In this document: piece after piece, positions 9,417 to 18,033 of the stretch
Numbering within the stretch: the first letter of the stretch is position 1
Layout: the number at the start of each line of letters is the position of its first letter
Source of the DNA: Bdellovibrionales bacterium Ga0074139
GTDB lineage: Bacteria > Bdellovibrionota > Bdellovibrionia > Bdellovibrionales > Bdellovibrionaceae
Reading direction: 5' to 3'
Length of the DNA: 64,000 nucleotides
Assembly (NCBI GenBank): GCA_001464795.1
Contig: LNEB01000007.1
Coordinates: 62,001 to 126,000 of the forward strand
Program-made: the position numbers and the translations under genes
The notes under the pieces: generated by a model
What the model was told of the DNA's origin: nothing
The model's input: the letters and a program-made list of their open reading frames with translations, nothing else
The model's database searches: none

Positions 9417-11341
9417 CAATTGAAAAACAGCTTTTCGATTCCTTACTAGAGCCTATATTTATCCTTAATAATAAGGGTCAGATCATTTATTGTAATGAAC
9501 CGGCGGCCCTGCTCAGCCAACAAAGCCAAAGAAAACTTGTTCGCTCGCAAAGTCAATTAACCGATATAATGAAGTTCAGTGAAAAAATTGAATATCTCAA
9601 TCAATTATCTACCGTCACTGAGCCCACACCTTATAAAGAATTAAGTTTCACAACTGTAGAAGGAACTGAAGGAAAAGCTCAGATCACAACCCAAAAGATG
9701 GGTAATAACGAAGAGTGGATCGTTTTTCTAAGGGATGTAACATTAGAAGAAAGATTACAAAAAAAATACCGAGCTGAACTTGATGCAAAAGAAGACGTGA
9801 TTGAAAAGCTTAAAAAAGCACAGATCGAACTTGAGAACTACTCTAAAAATCTAGAAAAAATGGTTGAAGAGCGAACTTTGGAAATTAGAGAACTCAATCA
9901 AAAATTAAAAGCCTTACTTGATAGTTTAAACCAGGGATTTTTAATTTTTGATTCCAGTGGATCTTGCTGGGAAGTTTCTTCAAAAGCTTGTCAAACAGTT
10001 ATCGAAACGGATCCTGCTGGAATGAAAATATGGGATGTTCTGAAAGTGGCTCCCGATAAGCAAGAGGGTTTCAGAAAGTGGATGATCACCTTATTTGGTG
10101 AGCTTCTACCCTTCAATGATATGGCAGATCTTGGCCCCAAAGAATTTTCTCACAGCCAGGGCAAGAATATTAAATTAGAATACTACCCGATCAGAGACTT
10201 TAAAAATGAAATCTCTGGAGTTGTACTTGTTGCCACAGATATTACAGAATTGATTCAAGCTCAAAAAGAAGCTGAAAAAGAAAAAGCCAATTCTCAGTTT
10301 ATTTTAAAAGTTGTAAAACAAAAAAAGTCATTTCAAACCTATTTCACAGAATCCAATCGTTTGTTTAAAGAGTTTTTAGAAGCCACAAAACTAGCACCTG
10401 GTTTCTGGAACTTGGATTTAGTATTTCGGTTATTGCACACACTGAAAGGTGGTGCTGCTAGTTTTTCAGTTAAAAATGTTGCAGAAGTTGCTCATCATCT
10501 TGAAAGTCAGGTTCTACAATTGCAAAATTCACCTGATGAATTCATCCGTGAAGACTGGGATATATTTGAGCAAAAATTTATTGATGAATTCAAAGAATTT
10601 CAAAACGAAGCTCAATCTTTATTAGGCTCAACTCCTGCACAACTGAATGTTGAAAAAGTAGAGATGCCAAAGCATCAGCTCACTCAAATTATTGATTTGC
10701 TTTCTATGTGGTCTAAAACAAAAGGATTTTCTGAGGACTTAAAATCAGAATATTTAACTGAATCACTACAAGACACATTTTCATCCTATGATTACTTAAT
10801 CCAAAGCACAGCTGAACAATTAGGTAAAAAAGTAGCTCCTATTCACTATGTCAATCCTACTTTCCGATGGTCCACGGAAGCTTATCGCCCGTTTCTTTCT
10901 ACATTGGTTCATGTTTTTCGAAACGCCATTGATCATGGACTTGAAAGTTCAGAGGAAAGACAAGCTTCTGGCAAACCAGAAGCAGGAAAAATAGAAATTA
11001 GTGCTCGTATTCAAGATCATGAAGTGGAGCTCATCATTACAGATGACGGCAAAGGAATATCAAAGGATGCCATCCTTCGAAAGATGCAGCAGAAAGGCCT
11101 CAATTGGGCCAATCTCACTGAGCAGGAAATACTGATGCAAATCTTTGAACCTCAGTTTAGTACAAAAGATCAAGTGACGGACTTGTCTGGCCGCGGAGTG
11201 GGTCTTGATGCTGTGAAAATAGAAATTGAAAAGTTAGGTGGTTACTTAAGTTTAAAAACCACTGAAGGTTTTGGCACAAGCTTTTATTTTTATCTACCAA
11301 CAAGTGCTGTCCAGATAGCACCGATCAAACAAGCCGCTTAG
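9413..11341 (+). CDS. CheA-like histidine kinase with PAS and Hpt domains, no CheW domain
   Basis: 642 residues. Order: a PAS-like domain (5-110), a coiled coil (about 115-168), a second PAS-like domain (168-285), an Hpt domain with phospho-acceptor H342 in LLHTLKGGAAS, and a CheA-type ATPase with the N box FRNAIDHGLES, a G1 box DDGKG and GRGVGLDAVK. The protein ends just after the ATPase at YFYLP, so it lacks the CheW-like (P5) domain that couples CheA to chemoreceptors. It is probably a soluble kinase sensing a cytoplasmic signal through PAS. The single-domain receiver gene converging on it (11342) is an obvious candidate phosphate acceptor. Confidence 0.85.
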   Translation: MTIEKQLFDSLLEPIFILNNKGQIIYCNEPAALLSQQSQRKLVRSQSQLTDIMKFSEKIEYLNQLSTVTEPTPYKELSFTTVEGTEGKAQITTQKMGNNEEWIVFLRDVTLEERLQKKYRAELDAKEDVIEKLKKAQIELENYSKNLEKMVEERTLEIRELNQKLKALLDSLNQGFLIFDSSGSCWEVSSKACQTVIETDPAGMKIWDVLKVAPDKQEGFRKWMITLFGELLPFNDMADLGPKEFSHSQGKNIKLEYYPIRDFKNEISGVVLVATDITELIQAQKEAEKEKANSQFILKVVKQKKSFQTYFTESNRLFKEFLEATKLAPGFWNLDLVFRLLHTLKGGAASFSVKNVAEVAHHLESQVLQLQNSPDEFIREDWDIFEQKFIDEFKEFQNEAQSLLGSTPAQLNVEKVEMPKHQLTQIIDLLSMWSKTKGFSEDLKSEYLTESLQDTFSSYDYLIQSTAEQLGKKVAPIHYVNPTFRWSTEAYRPFLSTLVHVFRNAIDHGLESSEERQASGKPEAGKIEISARIQDHEVELIITDDGKGISKDAILRKMQQKGLNWANLTEQEILMQIFEPQFSTKDQVTDLSGRGVGLDAVKIEIEKLGGYLSLKTTEGFGTSFYFYLPTSAVQIAPIKQAA

Positions 11342-11746
11342 TTATTTTTTATGCTTGTCCCAAACAGTTTTTAATTTATCTTCAAATATTTTAGCTGAAA
11401 AGGGTTTCACGATGTACTGAGACACTCCGGATAATACAGCTTCTGTGACTTGCTCTCGCTCGGCCTCTGAGGTCAGAAGCACAAAAGGGAGATCTTTGAA
11501 TTCGGCCGAAGCTCGAACTTTTTTTAGCAATTCGAGGCCTTTTAACTTAGGCATATTCCAATCGGATATAACTAATTGTATGGGTTCTCCGTCGGCTAGC
11601 ATTTTTTGCAAAAAGCTAAGTCCTTCTTCCCCGTCTTGGGCTTCAAAAATTGTAAGGTATCCCATCGTTTTAAGTTGGTTTTTCACCAGGTCTCTGATGG
11701 AAGGCATGTCATCTATGACTAAAATTCTAATATCTTTTGAAAACAT
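11342..11746 (-). CDS. Single-domain response regulator, CheY-like
   Basis: 134 residues, one receiver domain. The acidic pair is D12-D13 (LVIDDMPS), the phospho-acceptor is D62 in VISDWNMPK, the switch threonine lies in LLTSEAE, and the conserved lysine is K114 in YIVKPF; all key residues are present. There is no output domain, so it acts by binding another protein or as a relay. It converges on the CheA-like kinase with no base between the stop codons, which suggests but does not prove that they are partners. Confidence 0.9.
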   Translation of the reverse strand: MFSKDIRILVIDDMPSIRDLVKNQLKTMGYLTIFEAQDGEEGLSFLQKMLADGEPIQLVISDWNMPKLKGLELLKKVRASAEFKDLPFVLLTSEAEREQVTEAVLSGVSQYIVKPFSAKIFEDKLKTVWDKHKK

Positions 11747-11750
11747 GAAA

Positions 11751-12620
11751 TTATTCTACGGCAGGTGCGGCCCAAATCCAATCAGCCCTTGGTCCATATT
11801 CGGGGTGCGGCATAATCGCCTGAGCTTTTTGGCTTTCAGTAAGACCCTGAGTGTTCACCTGGGAAACTGAAACCACGTTCTGAACTCCACGGGCTTGCAA
11901 TCGGTCTTGCAGTCCCCCACCGTACTGGGTGTGAAACTCGCCCACGATCACAACAAGTATCTGCTGAGGGTGCTGCTGCTTAATCTTTTGAATGTTCCAA
12001 GCCATGGTATCATCCCACATCGATTGGGCTGCAAAATAACGCTCAATAAATTCAGGACCCGCACTGTGTCCCCCAATGGCTTCAATGAAGCGTTCTTTGT
12101 AAGCTTCACGACCTAATGCAAAATCTGGCGGCACAAGAGCAGATAATTCGGGCGTCAGTGAACCAAGTCCCCCTCTGGAAATTTGTCTAGTCAATGCCCT
12201 GGGTGCATTCAAAGCCCAAGTTTTTTCACCCAAGCTTAATTGAGGAAACAAAGCCTGATCGCGGTAATAATCAAACGAAGGAGATCCCCAAGTGATCTGT
12301 TTTAAAAAATCATCTTCTGTGATTTGTTGTAGGCGAAATTGATCCACCAAATTTTGATCTGGATAGTAGAAAAACTCAAACCCCACATGGATCGAAAGTC
12401 CGCGCTTACGAAGTTCATTCAAAATTTCCATGTGCTGGTCACGGTGGGTGCGAAAACCGTGATTTTCCCCGATTAACACCACAGATGATGAACTAAGTGA
12501 TTGAAACATCTGGTCTTTTTGAACTTCCCGAAGACCTTTATCCCACACCTGCGCGTTTGCACAAGCTGCGAGGAGAACAGACAGAGTTAAAATTCCTGAT
12601 AAGTAATTCAATTTTCTCAT
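11751..12620 (-). CDS. ChaN-family (haem-binding uptake) lipoprotein
   Basis: Start set at the ATG at 12620, with GAGGTGTC just before it; an in-frame ATG 18 bases upstream would place that ribosome site inside the gene. A lipoprotein signal ends in LLAAC (C20). The body carries ChaN-type motifs: VVLIGENHGFRTHRDQHMEIL near the N-terminus, FEFF, and a C-terminal VVIVGEFHTQYGGGL. Related ChaN proteins bind haem as dimers and belong to the EreA/ChaN fold. No haem-uptake genes surround it, so its ligand here is uncertain. It is divergent from rpmG. Confidence 0.75.
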   Translation of the reverse strand: MRKLNYLSGILTLSVLLAACANAQVWDKGLREVQKDQMFQSLSSSSVVLIGENHGFRTHRDQHMEILNELRKRGLSIHVGFEFFYYPDQNLVDQFRLQQITEDDFLKQITWGSPSFDYYRDQALFPQLSLGEKTWALNAPRALTRQISRGGLGSLTPELSALVPPDFALGREAYKERFIEAIGGHSAGPEFIERYFAAQSMWDDTMAWNIQKIKQQHPQQILVVIVGEFHTQYGGGLQDRLQARGVQNVVSVSQVNTQGLTESQKAQAIMPHPEYGPRADWIWAAPAVE

Positions 12621-12633
12621 TGAAGACACCTCT

Positions 12634-12662
12634 TGCATTTGCTAGAAACACACTTTGTTAAT
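12634..12662 (+). promoter_or_regulatory. Candidate sigma-70-type promoter for rpmG-dcd
   Basis: TTGCAT at 12634-12639 and TGTTAA at 12657-12662 are separated by 17 bases. This would start transcription near 12669, about 24 bases before the rpmG ATG. It is the best match in the divergent gap, though the -10 element is imperfect. Confidence 0.35.
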
Positions 12663-12692
12663 TGATTCCCCACGTTCGGAAAGGACACGCCC

Positions 12693-12872
12693 ATGGCAAA
12701 AAAATCAGGTCGTATTATCGTTACTCTCGAGTGTACCGAAGCTAAAGCCGCTGGTAAACCTGTATCACGCTACACAACGACAAAAAACAAAACTAAAACT
12801 CCAGGTCGCATGGAGAAAAAAAAGTACAATCCTAACCTCAAAAAACACACAGTTCACAGAGAAACTAAGTAG
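12693..12872 (+). CDS. rpmG: 50S ribosomal protein L33
   Basis: A 59-residue gene starting at the ATG at 12693 with AAGGA upstream. The product begins [16 protein letters not shown], contains the L33 hallmark [13 protein letters not shown], and ends [10 protein letters not shown], the standard L33 C-terminus. L33 binds 23S rRNA near the E site of the large subunit. Only one cysteine (residue 14) is present, so this is a form without the paired CxxC zinc ribbon. The stop is 3 bases before the dcd ATG. The longer open frame overlapping it (12655-12879) is a shadow. Confidence 0.95.
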   Translation: MAKKSGRIIVTLECTEAKAAGKPVSRYTTTKNKTKTPGRMEKKKYNPNLKKHTVHRETK

Positions 12873-12875
12873 TCT

Positions 12876-13412
12876 ATGATCCTGACCGATCACGAGATCC
12901 TACAAAATATGGAAAAAGGGCTTATCAAAGTTGAGCCCTTCAATCGTGACAGTTTAGGCTCTAATTCCTACGACGTTCATTTAGGATCCACTCTTGCTGT
13001 TTACAAAGACAGTGTGCTTGATGCAAAAAAACATAATCTGATCGAATCCTTTCAGATCCCCGAAGAGGGTTATGTTCTGACACCTGATAATTTTTATTTA
13101 GGTGTTACCATGGAATACACAGAAACCTTGGCCCATGTTCCTTTTCTAGAAGGAAAATCCAGTGTGGGTCGCCTAGGTATTGATATTCATGCTACGGCCG
13201 GAAAAGGCGATGTGGGCTTTTGCAATCACTGGACTCTGGAAATTTCAGTTAAAAAACCAGTCCGAGTCTATAACGGTATGCCTATTGGCCAATTGATCTA
13301 TTTCGAAACTAAGGGTGAAGTTATCACTCCTTACAATAAAAAGTCCTCTGCTAAATACAACCAAGTCCAACCGATTCCCATGGAATCCATGATGTGGAAA
13401 AATAGCTTCTAA
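12876..13412 (+). CDS. dcd: dCTP deaminase
   Basis: 178 residues, cytoplasmic. The dCTP deaminase/dUTPase-fold signature is clear: GKSSVGRLGIDIHATAGKGD (93-112) supplies phosphate and base contacts, and E122 in the WTLEIS strand corresponds to the catalytic glutamate. The N-terminus MILTDHEIL and the GSNSYDVHLG motif are standard for the family. It deaminates dCTP to dUTP for thymidylate supply; some relatives also hydrolyse dUTP, and I cannot exclude a bifunctional enzyme. It is co-transcribed with rpmG (3-base gap) and converges on the EF-hand-like gene. Confidence 0.9.
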   Translation: MILTDHEILQNMEKGLIKVEPFNRDSLGSNSYDVHLGSTLAVYKDSVLDAKKHNLIESFQIPEEGYVLTPDNFYLGVTMEYTETLAHVPFLEGKSSVGRLGIDIHATAGKGDVGFCNHWTLEISVKKPVRVYNGMPIGQLIYFETKGEVITPYNKKSSAKYNQVQPIPMESMMWKNSF

Positions 13413-13439
13413 ACTTTCTTATTTTCTGACACGACAGCT

Positions 13440-15410
13440 TTACTGACACTGTAAAAGATTACGCTTAGTCACTTTCTTAAGTGATGCCGTTTGATCCGCA
13501 ATATAGCCAAGAATCTGAGACATTTCGGCCCGAGTGACCCATAGATCCCAATTTTCAGGCTTGGACCGCCAACGCAACCAACGAGCAATACTAACAAGGC
13601 TAGAAGAACTGGGTTGCTCTTTGTATTTTAAAATATAAGTGAAAACTGCTAACAGGTCAGACTCTTTGATCGTTCCGGAATCAAGCTGTTCTTTTGCAAG
13701 ATCCTTCAAGAGCGGCTGAAACACGGGAAAAGCTTTTCTGGCTTCAAAGACTTGCAAGGCCCCATTTTTCGTCGAATCAAAGCGTGCAAAAACATACTCA
13801 AGATAATGAATCACAAACGGATAATAAAGAATATCCGAGAAATAAACAGATTCTTGATTGAATCCATCATAGCCATTATTAGGAATCCATCCTGTGGCCT
13901 TGAAAGCTGATCTGAAAATAATATTCCAGTCAGCAAAACCAGGACGACTGGCGACTTCAAAAAACTCGTCGTCGGTTTGTTTGTCTTTTGATGAAATGCG
14001 CTCGACGAAAGATTTAAACTCTGGCAACTGAGTCATAAATTTTCTGACAGCGACGTAATGATGCTCGCTGAGGCATAAGAATGTCACATATTCAAACCCT
14101 TGCTTATCTTTACGGATAGGGCACACCGTTCGTAGTGAAGCCTCTAGATTTGAATTCACTTTTAAGCCAGAAAAGATCACACCAATGAGTTCACTCAGTT
14201 CGAAGTAGTTCAGTAGCTTATTACCATCAGCACGGACCATAAAAATATTAGCTTCCAGAAATCTTGAACTGATAAAGGTTTCTGAAGGGTCAAAAATTTC
14301 CAGATCTCTAAAAATTCCCACCAAAAGCCCAAAACCCATTTGAGCATTACACTCGGTCACATTTGAAAGGCTAGGATCAGTCGAAAAAGATCTTAGTAAC
14401 ACCCGCGCTAAAACTCGGTTCAAATTAATTTGGAAAGTGGCATTTTTAAAATAAGTCCAATTGGTGCGGTTTGATATTTGTAATTGATTTTCTGTATCTA
14501 AGGTTTGAGTCACTAGGGAATCGATCACAGATTCCACTTCCGTCAATCCCTGAAGCAATTCTGGCTGAGAGCTTGCCAATGAAATTTGTTCTCGGATTTT
14601 AATTAACAGATCACCTGGTGCCAACGAGACCTTTGCATCATCATTAAAAATTTCATTCAGCTTAATTTGAGTCAGCAACCAACCCTTAAATTCACTTTTT
14701 AAAATTTCAATCTGTACCTTCGAAAAATGCCGGTTGGTTTCACCATTCAATCTTTTCGCTGGATCAAATAAAATATGTTGAAGAATGGCTTGGATTGCAT
14801 CTCGTACTGTTTTTTCTGATAGATTTTTAGGTAAAAATTCGGACTGAACCGCTGCCATAATTAAGGCTTGAAGTTCATCATCCGAGAATCTTTTATCCTC
14901 ACGGGGTTGAAAAGTGTCTTCAATTAATATTAAAGACTGATCCACAAGAGCACCCAGATCAAGCAAGGCTTGAATTTGATCAAATTTTTTATCAACTAAA
15001 AAATAATCAAAGTATTGGTAAATGGAATAATACCTGGCAATCATGGGAACAACAAATATCCAATTTTTTTCTTCGATCACCGTATCGTTTCGATTAAATA
15101 AAATCTGATTCGCTTGCTTGATAAAGGGCTCGTATTTGCGAAGTCCTTTTGAAAGACTGCCGACTTCAGTGGATAAATTCTTTTTCTTGGCTGAAAAAGT
15201 TCTAAAATTTTCTGAAGGGTATAAGCGCTCGTACTCTTCCACAAGTCGAATCAAATCTTCAAAACTATAAGAAGATTGAAGGAACCGGCTAATGTCTTGG
15301 CCCACGACGTACAATCGACTTCTGGCTTCTTCAAAAAGTTTTCGTGATCGATCCACACCGTCAGCTTCTGGGTCCCACTCGAAAGAATAAATACTGTAGT
15401 AGGATAAAAA
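13440..15410 (-). CDS. EF-hand-like lipoprotein, C-terminal fragment after frameshift
   Basis: The frame (first possible GTG at 15356) continues the product of the upstream fragment after an apparent one-base loss at the A-run 15406-15410. Reading the shifted frame upstream of the GTG gives sensible text (FLSYYSIYSFEWDPEADGVD) that joins smoothly to the N-terminal part. The fragment holds several degenerate EF-hand-like loops, for example FDSTKNGALQVFEARKAF, VRADGNKLLNYFELSEL and REDKRFSDDELQAL, each flanked by helical segments. No enzyme motif is visible. If the frame were restored the whole protein would be about 1025 residues. No good ribosome site precedes the GTG, which argues against this being an independent gene. 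Confidence 0.7.
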   Translation of the reverse strand, partial: FLSYYSIYSFEWDPEADGVDRSRKLFEEARSRLYVVGQDISRFLQSSYSFEDLIRLVEEYERLYPSENFRTFSAKKKNLSTEVGSLSKGLRKYEPFIKQANQILFNRNDTVIEEKNWIFVVPMIARYYSIYQYFDYFLVDKKFDQIQALLDLGALVDQSLILIEDTFQPREDKRFSDDELQALIMAAVQSEFLPKNLSEKTVRDAIQAILQHILFDPAKRLNGETNRHFSKVQIEILKSEFKGWLLTQIKLNEIFNDDAKVSLAPGDLLIKIREQISLASSQPELLQGLTEVESVIDSLVTQTLDTENQLQISNRTNWTYFKNATFQINLNRVLARVLLRSFSTDPSLSNVTECNAQMGFGLLVGIFRDLEIFDPSETFISSRFLEANIFMVRADGNKLLNYFELSELIGVIFSGLKVNSNLEASLRTVCPIRKDKQGFEYVTFLCLSEHHYVAVRKFMTQLPEFKSFVERISSKDKQTDDEFFEVASRPGFADWNIIFRSAFKATGWIPNNGYDGFNQESVYFSDILYYPFVIHYLEYVFARFDSTKNGALQVFEARKAFPVFQPLLKDLAKEQLDSGTIKESDLLAVFTYILKYKEQPSSSSLVSIARWLRWRSKPENWDLWVTRAEMSQILGYIADQTASLKKVTKRNLLQCQ

Positions 15411-16519
15411 GTTTCAAAATCTTTGGCCGTCCAAGCTTGTGCACCACCGCCCACAAGAACTTGCTTAATTTTCATAATCTCACTGAGCAAAAGTTCAGAC
15501 ACTTTAAGTTCAGGCCACGCCACCTCAAAAGCTTTTAAAATTTCAAAAAGTTCAGCCTGGGTGATGGCTCCACTTTCTTTTTCTAATAACAAATCCTGAA
15601 AAGTAGAAAAAATATCTTCCAAGGTGCGCGCCACATAGACAAGCCGGATGCCACCACCCGTTTCGTGCACGGATTTAATAAAATAAAAATACCTTAAATA
15701 TTGATAATAGCCTCTGACTCCTAAAGTAAGCACTGGCGGCCATTCTTGATTGTTGATGAGATTCTCGTCTCCGCCGGCTAAGGTTTTTTTAAGCTTTTGA
15801 GCGACGGGTACTAGGTCATCAAGATCATCCACCCAGGCCCAGTCTTCTTGGAAAAAACTTTCGAACTCTTTTACTAACTGAATGGCATCCGATATTTTGT
15901 ACTCGGATTGATTGCTTTTAATAATAGCCGCTAATTTTTTTGCAAATATTTGTGATGCCACATTTGATTTTTCAAAAAAAGCCAGATCAGCATCACGGCC
16001 TTGATTCAAATCAGGCTGCCAATTCATTACGATAATTTTCATGTAGGGGTTTAGCTCAACTGTCATTTGACTGATATTTTGAATGAAGACTTGGGATTTT
16101 TTTAATTCTTCGCGAGTCACAAAGTCGACACTTCCGCCTACGAAAATTTGTTTGAGCTTCATCAGTTCTTTTTGAAAGGCTGGCGATATCACCGAGCGAT
16201 TTTTATTTTCAAAAAAATTATTTTGCAAAAATTGTACAATTTCCTGGGAAGTATAGCGGTCTCGGTCTTGACCTACGACGTATTTATCAAATTGAAAAAA
16301 GGCCGCTTCCACACAGGTCCAAGCAGCTGCTAAATTTCGATCGCTCACCTCAGCGGTAAAAAAAGCTTTTAAATCATCTACTGATTTAGAAAGACACTTG
16401 GTCACACCAAGGCCGATTTCAGTGGGCTCGGGAGGTTTTTCACCGACCTTCACACTACAGCCTGTTAAAGAAACTCCCAAAGCCAAAGCTAAAAAGCCAT
16501 TCAGCCAATTAGAATACAT
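15251..16519 (-). CDS. EF-hand-like lipoprotein, N-terminal fragment before frameshift
   Basis: Start set at the ATG at 16519, where GGAG lies 6 bases upstream; it overlaps the end of the barrel gene by 11 bases, so the two are translationally coupled. A lipoprotein signal ends in SLTGC. Repeated units resemble degenerate EF-hand loops: VGQDRDRYTSQEIVQFL, VGGSVDFVTREELKK, EKESGAITQAELFEIL and VGGGAQAWTAKDFETF. The true sequence probably leaves this frame near 15410; the last residues (after TVFILSS) are out-of-frame text. The protein would be anchored in the outer membrane next to the co-expressed barrel. Confidence 0.7.
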   Translation of the reverse strand: MYSNWLNGFLALALGVSLTGCSVKVGEKPPEPTEIGLGVTKCLSKSVDDLKAFFTAEVSDRNLAAAWTCVEAAFFQFDKYVVGQDRDRYTSQEIVQFLQNNFFENKNRSVISPAFQKELMKLKQIFVGGSVDFVTREELKKSQVFIQNISQMTVELNPYMKIIVMNWQPDLNQGRDADLAFFEKSNVASQIFAKKLAAIIKSNQSEYKISDAIQLVKEFESFFQEDWAWVDDLDDLVPVAQKLKKTLAGGDENLINNQEWPPVLTLGVRGYYQYLRYFYFIKSVHETGGGIRLVYVARTLEDIFSTFQDLLLEKESGAITQAELFEILKAFEVAWPELKVSELLLSEIMKIKQVLVGGGAQAWTAKDFETFYPTTVFILSSGTQKLTVWIDHENFLKKPEVDCTSWAKTLAGSFNLLIVLKI

Positions 16520-17963
16520 AGGAAGCTCCGGCATAGACTCGATCGTTGGCTCGGTAGCTGTTAATGAAACCATCATCAGTGGATTGGTTATCATCGACGC
16601 TTAAAGCATCAAAGCCTGCTATGTAGGACCAATCCCGGTTCCATTGATACTGTAATTCAAGACCCATGATAGAACCCTCTTGTTCAAAATCACGAGTGAA
16701 ACCTATTTTTGTCATTACAGGACGAGAATAAATTGTTGTGAGTTCGCCTAGCACATTCAAGCGAAAGGCATCTGAGAATCGGTACCGAGTCGTAAACAAG
16801 GAAATTTCATCATCCCGGCCCTCACTGTCGATGTCTTGAATACTTCCACCAAAACTTTTTAAATAGGCCGTTTGAAAAAGAATCGTGCGGTTCAATAGAT
16901 TTTTTGCGTTGTATTCCAATTGAGTTGTGTAAATTCGAACTGGTTCTAGTTTTTGAACAGCGTAGTCAACAGGAGGTAGAACACTTTCTGGCTGATCTTC
17001 GAAATAGGAAATTGAGGCTTTGAAGTCTTCAAGCTGATAACCTAAGTCCGCAGAAAAAACTCGGTGATGGGTGACTCTGGGATTGACGATAAATTCTGCC
17101 TCACTATTGGAAGAAACCCCTCGGACAAGTCGCTGAAAGGAAATATCATTGATGGGTTTTCGACCAGCGGCCACAGCGGCCCAGGGGCCGTTTTCTTCGT
17201 GGCCCACTCGCATGTGAAGAGCATAGCTATCTTGGGTCACTAGATCCACGATGTTCCCGATTTCCAACTTGTAAGATAAACTGATGTTGTCAGCTTGGTT
17301 AGAAGGTGGGCGGTACCATCGGTTGTCGGAAACCAATTGGCCATCTTCCTCACGAATTTCAGGCCCCACTGAAGGAATAAATATTGTGGATCCGAAAGCC
17401 AGAAGTTGAAAGTTTTCAGAACGGTAATCAAAAAACAAACCCGTCAGACCGTTATCTTCAGGTCTTAAAGCATCTATGTTATACCGGGGCTGCCAAAGAC
17501 CAAATTCCCAGATGCGGTCGATCTCAGACCACTGATATTTTTTTCGTCCAAAAGAAATTTGAGCTTTTTCATCTAAATACGTTGAGGCATAGATTTCACG
17601 AACTGAATAGTAAGACTGTCTAAGTGAAAAAAAAGTGCCTGCGGAAATATCAAGTTCACCGTTGAAGGCCCCTGGATCACGAGAAAAGGAAGTGACAGAA
17701 ATTCTTCCGGATAAAAACTGGCTGTTGGTTAATTTTTTTGCATCTTCTAGGGTGGATAAATACTGCAACGATTCAAAGCGAAGTTCACCAAAAACAGAGG
17801 CTCGGTTGGCTGAAGGAAATTGAAAAACCTGGCGACCCGATGGGGGATCCTGAGGCTTGACCGAAGTCGAGTTACTTTGCGCAAAGCTTTGGGAAAAAAA
17901 GCTCATTAGAGGCAAGAGTAAAAGCTCTTTTTTGAAAGCTAACTTACTAAAACTTTTAGGCAA
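16509..17963 (-). CDS. Outer-membrane beta-barrel protein (porin-like)
   Basis: 484 residues from a TTG preceded by a GGGGG ribosome site. A signal peptide (LLLLPLMSFFSQSFAQ) is followed by strands of alternating hydrophobic and polar residues and a C-terminal phenylalanine in GASYVF, as required for barrel insertion. The text RISVTSFSRDPGAFNGELDIS and WEFGLWQPRYNIDALRPEDNGLTGLF resembles uncharacterised proteins of the alginate-export/porin type, but I do not recognise a named family with certainty. Its last codons overlap the EF-hand-like lipoprotein, suggesting a barrel-lipoprotein pair. Confidence 0.7.
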   Translation of the reverse strand: MPKSFSKLAFKKELLLLPLMSFFSQSFAQSNSTSVKPQDPPSGRQVFQFPSANRASVFGELRFESLQYLSTLEDAKKLTNSQFLSGRISVTSFSRDPGAFNGELDISAGTFFSLRQSYYSVREIYASTYLDEKAQISFGRKKYQWSEIDRIWEFGLWQPRYNIDALRPEDNGLTGLFFDYRSENFQLLAFGSTIFIPSVGPEIREEDGQLVSDNRWYRPPSNQADNISLSYKLEIGNIVDLVTQDSYALHMRVGHEENGPWAAVAAGRKPINDISFQRLVRGVSSNSEAEFIVNPRVTHHRVFSADLGYQLEDFKASISYFEDQPESVLPPVDYAVQKLEPVRIYTTQLEYNAKNLLNRTILFQTAYLKSFGGSIQDIDSEGRDDEISLFTTRYRFSDAFRLNVLGELTTIYSRPVMTKIGFTRDFEQEGSIMGLELQYQWNRDWSYIAGFDALSVDDNQSTDDGFINSYRANDRVYAGASYVF

Positions 17964-18033
17964 AAATTCCCCCTTTTACCAATAAACCCAAGAAGCCTTT
18001 AGAGGTCAATGGCATTAAGCGTTATTAGCGACT

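Noticed and set aside
12655-12879. 74-codon open frame covering the region upstream of dcd
   Set aside because: It is out of frame with rpmG, which has a perfect L33 sequence and its own ribosome site at the same place.
15400-15415. Programmed -1 frameshift site in the EF-hand-like gene
   Set aside because: The run of five T in the mRNA does not form an X-XXY-YYZ slippery heptamer in frame; the A-site codon would not re-pair after slippage.
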